A stretch of 64,000 nt of DNA from Medicago truncatula (taxonomy: Eukaryota > Streptophyta > Magnoliopsida > Fabales > Fabaceae). Each line of letters begins with the position of its first letter. Positions within the stretch are counted from its first letter, which is position 1. Of this stretch, positions 57,666 to 64,000 are shown piece by piece. The notes under the pieces were generated by a model. That model did not search any database, had not been told where the DNA came from, and was given only the letters and a program-made list of their open reading frames with translations. The stretch is from NCBI RefSeq assembly GCF_003473485.1, contig NC_053043.1, forward strand, positions 940,001-1,004,000, in the 5' to 3' direction. The position numbers were made by a program, and so were the translations under genes.

Positions 57666-57970
57666 TCCACAATCACAAGTCATACGATTACTGCATTTTG
57701 TTTATGGAGCAATAGATTTTAAGCACCTTATCCTGCCTACTAAACTGCCCTATATAATTACGGCATTTTGTGGAGCAGTAGATTTTGGGCAACCTTTTCC
57801 TGCCCTACTAGACTACACTATATAACTACTGTTTATTCCTTGTGAACCTTAACTGCCTAGTAAACTCGGTCAACAAAACCAAATTTTCAAAATGATCATT
57901 TACATATAAGTTATTATTAATGGGAAAACCAAAACATTAAATGCTATCAAAAGGCAAAGAAGGATAAGTA

Positions 57971-58049
57971 TTGATGCATAACCACAGGGCAAAATAATAA
58001 CTTATTATTTTGATATAAGTTATTATTATGCCCTTTGGTTATGCATCAA
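57971..58049. repeat. Near-perfect hairpin (small MITE-like)
   Basis: TTGATGCATAACCACAGGGC and AATAATAACTTAT are followed after a short loop by their complement (ATAAGTTATTATTATGCCC then TTTGGTTATGCATCAA). About 33 of 35 arm positions pair. Confidence 0.85.
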
Positions 58050-58318
58050 ATCTAAATTCAGCATACAAGTGGCCATAAAATGGATAAGTATTGATCTAAT
58101 TGTAGTCACAAACAAGTTTGATAAATAAACATATAAAACAGGTAAACAAGTGCTAGATAAATCATTTAAAGATGATTTTTACTTAACTTGTGCAGCGAGA
58201 CAAAGTCATGACTTTCATAATAGCTCAAAATTCAAAGTTCAAACCACCAAATCAAGTAGATGCATGGTAGAAGCTAATGAAACGAGATACAAGTTAGAGA
58301 AACTACTACTTACATAGT

Positions 58319-59990
58319 CTATATGTAATCAAAAACAGAAAGTTGACATGATGCAGAGGCCTTCGGGCATGGGGACAACTTCGTTTCTATTTCAGGTGGT
58401 TCTCTTTTGCTCCAAATTGTCATGGTTTGTAAATATTTTGCATTTTTTAAAATATATTTTGCCACCGTATACTCTCTCCGCAGGCCTGAGCAATCTCGAA
58501 TAGTGCAAGTTCTAAGGTATGATGAAAGGCATTGTGGAACAAATTCTGGTTCCACCCAATTTTCTTGATCATCTTGTTGATTCGATATCGACAGGTATAA
58601 CTCCTATTTATAGTACACAAAAATTAAAACAAAACATAAAGGCAACTTAAGAAAAGGTAAATTGAATATTATTCTAAAAGTTGACAAACCTGATAAAGTT
58701 GGAGATTTTGAAGCTTAGGGCAGTGGTGGAGCACTTGTACTACCAAATCCCAATTATTGTAGAGCTCCAAGTGGGTCAAATTATGAAACATGGGAATGTC
58801 AACACAAGGGCGCTGCAGCTTATTTGCCTAAATTATGTACAAAGACACACTATCAAATCAGGGTAAAATTCCTCAAAAATGTTGGATGAATTACATTTTT
58901 TATGTTTTCCATCCCACTCATTCAATGTATTGTATTCAATTGAGATATACGAAGCACTAATACATGTCACGGCTGAGAAGTGGAATCCATGTGTCGGTGT
59001 GTTAAACACGGACACATGCCAAACAACGGACTCCTCTTCAATATGAAATGTTAGTGCTACATAGATTGAGGTGGCATGCATCATATCCATAATCAAACTG
59101 ACCTTGTAAACTCTGTCGTCTTTTGCATAAAACATAGATGTTTCCATGCAGAGAGACACCGAAGAAGATAGTGCTTTCACCATATAACACGAACACCAAC
59201 ATTTACTCACATCTGCTTTAGTCAGTTTGGGTAAGGTTAAGCTCTTAAACTCCTGAACGGTATGAGAATCTTCCTCGTAATAGAAGAATACAAGAGCCAC
59301 ATGTAGATCCTCAAGAATCGGACATCCGGCTAGAAGCAACATAAAATCTCGAACTTCTGAGAACTTAATGAGTCTCAAACTAAGGGTTTTAAGTGATGGA
59401 AATTCAAATCCAACGGAAGTAAAAGAAAAACCATCCACACGGAACCAACTGAGATTTAGACTTACAAGGGTTTTGCATGTGAAGATGCTAATGGGCAGTT
59501 TGGGGAAGTATGGGTAACCACTAAAGTGATCAGGAAGAGGCACACGAAGACGGAGATGAAGATACTTGAGTCCGCGTTGAACAACAGAGTTGACCCATTT
59601 GGTGAGATTGGGGAACTCTTTATTATAGGCAAGATGAGAATCACTATACTGAATGTTGAGGTGGAAACTGTCAATGAAACGAGATCCAGAAGCGTCTCGA
59701 GAGACCAAAACAGAGTACACAAATTCGTTAAAACGGAGATTGGATTCAACGGTATTCACTCTGATGTCGGTGAAATCGATATTGGGAAGATAATGCCAGA
59801 GATTAGTCCACCTCTTGGACAAAACGCTTGTAGCAACTGCTTCTTTTGTGGATACAAATGAGAGAATGCGGAAAAGGATTTCGTCGGGCAAACTGCTGAT
59901 CTTATCCACCTTTGATTCTGAAGTTGAAATTATCGGTCGCCGTCGCTGCATTTCACCTTCCTTTTTTTCTTCTTCTTCTACTTCACACAA
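58319..59990 (-). CDS. F-box/LRR/FBD protein
   Basis: Three phase-0 exons on the minus strand, 59990-59103, 58827-58690 and 58600-58319, give 435 residues. F-box at about residues 28-72 (VDKISSLPDEILFRILSFVS then SVLSKRWTNLWHYL). LRRs follow (FTCKTLVSLNLSWFRV, FPSLKTLSLRLIKF, CPILEDLHVAL, LPKLTKADVSKCWC). Exon 2 is FHNLTHLELYNNWDLVVQVL then HHCPKLQNLQLYQ. Exon 3 is the FBD domain (WVEPEFVPQCLSSYLRTCTI ... SASCQLSVFDYI). It is more divergent than the 34- and 42-kb pair. ATG 59990 adds an acidic MCEVEEEEKKEGE leader; the internal ATG at 59951 (MQRRRPII) is an equally plausible start. Without splicing at 59,103 the frame runs on about 89 codons into the intron, which is unlikely to be used. Presumed SCF substrate receptor. 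Confidence 0.92.
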
Positions 59991-59999
59991 GTGGAGTTA

Positions 60000-61230
60000 C
60001 GCAGATAATCAACAATTAAGGTATAAATGAGGATCTACAAATTAAAGAAATGCAGCTTTTGCATCAATCTCAACATCAAATCTTCACCAAACAAAATTGT
60101 AAAATTGCAATCCAAATTTTTTAGTGAAAAAAATAAATCTGAAATAAAATCAAAAATTATGAACAAATTATATGATATTAGAACAATGAACAATTACAAA
60201 ACATAGATCAGATCAAGAAAAAGAGCGAGATGAAACCTGGAAAAGAGGTAGAGTTACACAGCACAGCGCATGAACGGTACAGGTAACTGACCGGTAAGAA
60301 ATGAGTTTCTTCAACGTTTGGCAGCGCGTTAAAGTTGGACACACTTTACCTTTTTTTGCGTGTGGTAATAAATTTCGACACACTTTAACCCTCAACTTTC
60401 ATTAAATATGTTTTTTTCATTAAAAATGTTTTTTTTTTTTTTTTTATGTTATTGGTCTTGTTAAGAAGGATTTTTTTTTTTTTAAAAATAATATTATTTT
60501 ATATAAAAAAAAAGTCAATTTTTTAATTATAATGCATTGATTATACATTTTTTATAATAAAAAGTGTCTCGTTAACATTTTTCATGTCTTATTTATAGTA
60601 ACAAAACATATTTAACTCAATATAATTTTTTAAAAAATGTGAGTCACTTCAAGTGTTAACACAATGGAGCTTTTCATTTGGATGCTCCTCATTTACCCAT
60701 AACTTATAGACATCATAACTCATTTACTCATAACATATGTATTCACATTATGTTCTTTTATAATTGATATATTATAAAATGGAGATAATTTAAATGTTAA
60801 ATTGAAAGATAAAAAAAATTGAAAGAGAAAATAAAAAAATTTAATGTTGATATTTTAAACATAGTCAATGGATATATAAATATTTGAATCCAAAGATATA
60901 AACACAAAATCTGCGACGGACGCAGTTGAAATAAATAATGGTGTTTCATATATAAAATAACAAAATATTTAATAGAATTATTTTTCACAAAATATTTAGT
61001 GTTCATATTTTGAAAATAATTTTGAGTTTTTAAAATTTTAACATATCAATTTTCTAATATCATTACATTGTTTTGATGCAACTCACATCAACACATAAAA
61101 ATTTATTTTTGCAGATATAAAAAATAAAATTTATATATTTTTTTAATAGAAACATTGCATTAATGTTGATAATTTTTATTTATTATTTTTAAACATTTCA
61201 CAGTATTACTAATGTAATTATTTTTTTTAT
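60000..61230. other. AT-rich upstream flank, no gene
   Basis: Upstream region of the F-box gene at 58-60 kb followed by very AT-rich DNA. I see no coding signal and no clear element here. Confidence 0.5.
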
Positions 61231-61238
61231 ATAATTAC

Positions 61239-61740
61239 TTGGGGATGACAATGCGGGCAAATCCGAGCTGGTTAGGCTTAGCCAGCCAAAATGGGGCGGG
61301 GCAAGGAGGACCAACTTAAGGTAGTGGGCTCAAACACATACCCTGGCCCCGCCAAGAGGCGGACTGGCGGGTTGGCCCGTCGAACAATGTTTTTTTCAAA
61401 ATATTTTTGTTTGTGACTAATGTTATTAAAATAATATGTTATTGCTGTAAAAAAGTCAATTTTATTTTCTTATAATCATTTTATTCTCCTTTTAATCCAA
61501 CATAAAGACAAAACTATTGTCTAATAAGAATTTTCGAATTATTTTTAAAAGAAAAAATTTAAAAATTGAGACACTTTTATTTATTAGTACAATAATAATT
61601 AAATAAAACTTTTTTAAGGAACTCGCGGGCTTGCCCGTCCCACCCCGCCACAATCAACTTTTTCAATTCCTCGGCTCAACCCGTCTAAAATGACGGATTA
61701 AACTGGTCAGTCCAACAGATCTTACTCATTTTATCATTCT
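61239..61740. mobile_element. hAT-like non-autonomous element, 8-bp TSD
   Basis: 502 bp flanked by perfect 8-bp duplications ATAATTAC (61231-61238 and 61741-61748). Ends TTGGGGATGACAATGCGGG and TTACTCATTTTATCATTCT are imperfect inverted repeats; subterminal sequence is rich in GGCGGG and CCCGTC. Its interior is the reverse complement of the 12,610-12,760 part of the element at 12.5 kb. Confidence 0.85.
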
Positions 61741-62104
61741 ATAATTACCGTAATGTTACGTGAACCATAACAATGCAAGGGTGTTTTACCTGTTTCTAAT
61801 ATTTTTTGCAAGTTTTTCTTTTTGAAAGTTTAAGCTTTCTTTTTGTTAAACACGTTTCTCTTACATCATTATATTTTGTTTTCTCTTTCTCTCTCAACAA
61901 CAATATTGTCCTTAATTTATTTGGATGCAAATTATTTGAGTAATATGAAATAAAAATCCGAGTATTATGGTTCTCATAATAGCATTTCCAAATAGAATAT
62001 CGAATATTTTTTTTAAGGGTACCATCGAAAATTTATTGACTGTAAATTGCAAAATATTTTATTTTTTTATGAAAATAAGTCACATATCATAATCAATAAT
62101 CTAG

Positions 62105-62205
62105 TACTCTTAGGGAGAGTTTACCGCCCATTTAACTCCCACAATGCTCGAAGAATTAATCTCGATAGTTGCATGCGGAGGATACCCAGTTTAAAAAAAA
62201 AAAAA
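62105..62205 (+). repeat. Partial copy of the 62.7-kb SINE
   Basis: CTCTTAGGGAGAGTTTACCG then CCCATTTAACTCCCACAATG and GTTGCATGCGGAGGATACCC, the 3' half of the SINE at 62,655-62,830 without the tRNA-like head, ending in an A-run. Confidence 0.7.
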
Positions 62206-62270
62206 TCAATTATCTAGTCTAGTACTAAACTATATTCAAAGTTGAAAACCCACTAACACAAAATGTCATT

Positions 62271-62580
62271 CATTCCATCCACGATATTTGGTTGATTTTA
62301 TAACCATTTTTTTGATAATAATAATTGTTGATGGACACCAATCGATAAGGAGGTTGAATCCTCTCCTTCTCTTATTCTCTTCTTCTCCCTCCTTCTCTAT
62401 TTTGTGTCTTTATCTCTTTAAGTTATTCCATCCACGATATTTGATTGGTTTTATAGCCATTTTCTTGATAATAATAAGTGTTGATGGACACAGATCGATA
62501 AGGAGGTTGAACCATCTCCTTCTCTTATTGTCTTTCTTCGCCCTCCTTCTCTATTTTGTGTCTTTATCTCCTTAAGTTTT
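62271..62580. repeat. 155-bp tandem duplication
   Basis: Two copies, about 62,271-62,425 and 62,426-62,580, each with TTCCATCCACGATATTTG, GTTGATGGACAC, CGATAAGGAGGTTGAA and CTATTTTGTGTCTTTATCTC, differing at roughly ten positions. The open frame spanning both is a by-product of the repeat. Confidence 0.88.
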
Positions 62581-62654
62581 AGAGAAGATCAAGAGGAAAA
62601 AAAATAAAAAAATAAGATTAAGTGTGAGAGAATATCAAGAGAGACTCAAGAGCG

Positions 62655-62830
62655 CTTAGATGAGATGACACGTGTCTCTTATAGCTTAACCAAGGTCCTG
62701 GGTTCGAATTCAACCTTGGGCATGCAGCAGCGTAAAACTCTTAGGGAGAACTTGCCGCCCATTTGGGTCCTACAATACTGAATGGATTAGTTTCCGCCGT
62801 TGCGCGTGGAGGATACCTGACTTACAAAGA
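62655..62830 (+). repeat. tRNA-derived SINE
   Basis: An A-box-like region near 62,676 and a clear B box GGTTCGAATTC at 62,701-62,711, followed by a body with CTTAGGGAGAACTTGCCGCC and a 3' end GGAGGATACCTGACTTAC. The layout is that of a Pol III SINE; a headless copy is at 62,105-62,205. Confidence 0.65.
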
Positions 62831-64000
62831 ATATCAATGAATGGGAGGAGAGGATCCAAGCCCATCAACAAGTCATAGTAAAATTTTCAAACATTTATAA
62901 AAGAGATGAAAGGGTCTTCATCTTTTTAAGACATAGATAGAACCAATTTATCAAGAATAATAAATCGAACAATCCGAATTTAAACCGGAAGCTTAAAATC
63001 TTTTAACCTTTTAGCTCAAAATGATTGAATTACACAACCCCTTGCAAATTGCAATATTCTAACAAGCTCAGAATTTTGAATTTATTATTTTAACACGACC
63101 TCCTTTCTTATATATATATATACTAATTTAGGTTGCAAGCTTACTAGTGGTTACAAATATTTTGTTTCTTCAACAAAACAAAAAAAAAATCCGAAACTTA
63201 TTTATGTAGGTACTCACACACTTTGTGATGGCTCACATATCACAAAAGAATGCAATATTTACAGAGAGAAAAGGGGGAACAAGAATGCAAGACAAGTGTC
63301 ATTATTGGAAATGAAAATTTTATTATCGTGAGATTTGGTTTATATAGAGAATACACTTTGCATGACAGAGAAAATACTTTCTTTCTACTTACGCACTAAA
63401 ATGAGTTAGTTCTTTACTTTACATTGTACTAAAAGACCAAATTCCAGAGTTCAAATCATTCGGTTGAAGTTTACGACAATACTTTCATCAAGTACTTTTC
63501 TTTCTTTAACCTATCTGTCACATCCAAAGGCTCTGTCTATGTGACACAATTGTCAGCACTCATAATATTAACTCTCGTATTACTTTGAATTTGTTTTCTT
63601 TACCATATCTGTTATATGTCTATTGATAATAATTTAAAGAGTCTCACTACCGTTTCAAGGAACACTTGCAATTATAAAATTTTGACCAAGAAACCACAGA
63701 CTTTTTCATTTCAAAGTATTGGAAAGATCTAATATTGGAGTTGAGGCTTGCATGCCAGAATCAGTTGTTCATCAGCTCCCCTTGATGTTTATAAAAAACA
63801 AAGTTGAACATGGTTCTTTTCACAATTGTCAAGGTTCTTCTTTATAAATACAATATACATCCTTGTGTCAAATTGTTGTATGCATATGAAACATGTGGAA
63901 GGTTAGGAAAAAAAAGATCTTTCAAGGGACATAAATCCATTAGTATGCTTGGGAAATCAAAGAGATACACAATATGTGGATAGAATGGTAACACACAGAC
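62831..64000. other. Window end, no gene; third copy of RING upstream sequence
   Basis: No coding region seen. 63,660-63,870 repeats sequence found upstream of the RING gene: GAGGCTTGCATGCCAGA, ACAAAGTTGAACATGGTTC and TTTTCACAATTGTCAAGG correspond to 23,630-23,740. A paralogous RING gene could begin just beyond the window, but nothing within it shows this. Confidence 0.55.

Noticed and set aside
62288-62575. 95-codon hydrophobic frame
   Set aside because: It spans a 155-bp tandem duplication and its peptide simply repeats; not gene-like.
62690-62720. Possible tRNA gene from the GGTTCGAATTC B box
   Set aside because: No acceptor-stem pairing or anticodon arm could be built; the body and repeated copy fit a SINE.

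Overview
This window reads as nuclear DNA of a dicot plant, most likely a legume close to Medicago. That is inference from AT-rich intergenic DNA, GT-AG introns, the gene families present and the repeats (TRIM LTRs, hAT, MULE and Harbinger-like MITEs, Helitron-like ends); no database was searched. I see no bacterial operon structure, no CRISPR array and no rRNA or tRNA gene.

Layout. The left part (2.3-8.3 kb) holds two ordinary genes: a plus-strand HSP20-like (alpha-crystallin domain) protein of the IDM2/IDM3 type and a minus-strand six-exon plastid fibrillin (FBN3/PAP type) with a TRIM retrotransposon remnant and small MITEs in its introns. From 8,475 to 12,237 lies a delimited MULE-like DNA transposon with a perfect 9-bp target duplication, carrying a decayed 'plant mobile domain' gene. 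After a repeat-rich stretch come an 11-exon DUF639 membrane-protein gene (17.1-21.8 kb, plus) and an intronless zinc-ribbon/RING-H2 ubiquitin ligase gene (24.1-25.1 kb, plus).

From 26.6 to 60.0 kb the window is a cluster of F-box/LRR/FBD genes, all on the minus strand: three intact three-exon genes (33,981-35,295; 42,546-44,666; 58,319-59,990), two truncated pseudogenes (26.7-27.5 and 50.8-51.3 kb), an FBD shard (54.8 kb) and an inverted exon-2 shard (32.5 kb, plus). The spaces between them are packed with mobile DNA: a hAT transposase relic split by a 1,319-bp solo LTR and carrying a 2-kb Harbinger-like element with its own nested MITE; a hAT-type MITE inside an F-box intron; a MITE inserted exactly in an F-box stop codon; and a roughly 4.8-kb Helitron-like element (44.8-49.5 kb) with an RPA-like gene, the last part of a PIF1 helicase, a 14-copy 80-bp tandem array and a small three-exon cargo gene.

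The right end (60-64 kb) has another hAT-type element with an 8-bp target duplication, a 155-bp tandem duplication, a tRNA-type SINE and a third copy of the region found upstream of the RING gene.

The plant genes do not form a pathway. The story is tandem F-box birth and death amid nested transposition. The least ordinary items are the MULE with a plant-mobile-domain cargo and the Helitron-like composite. For every spliced gene I checked reading-frame continuity by hand across each GT-AG junction.
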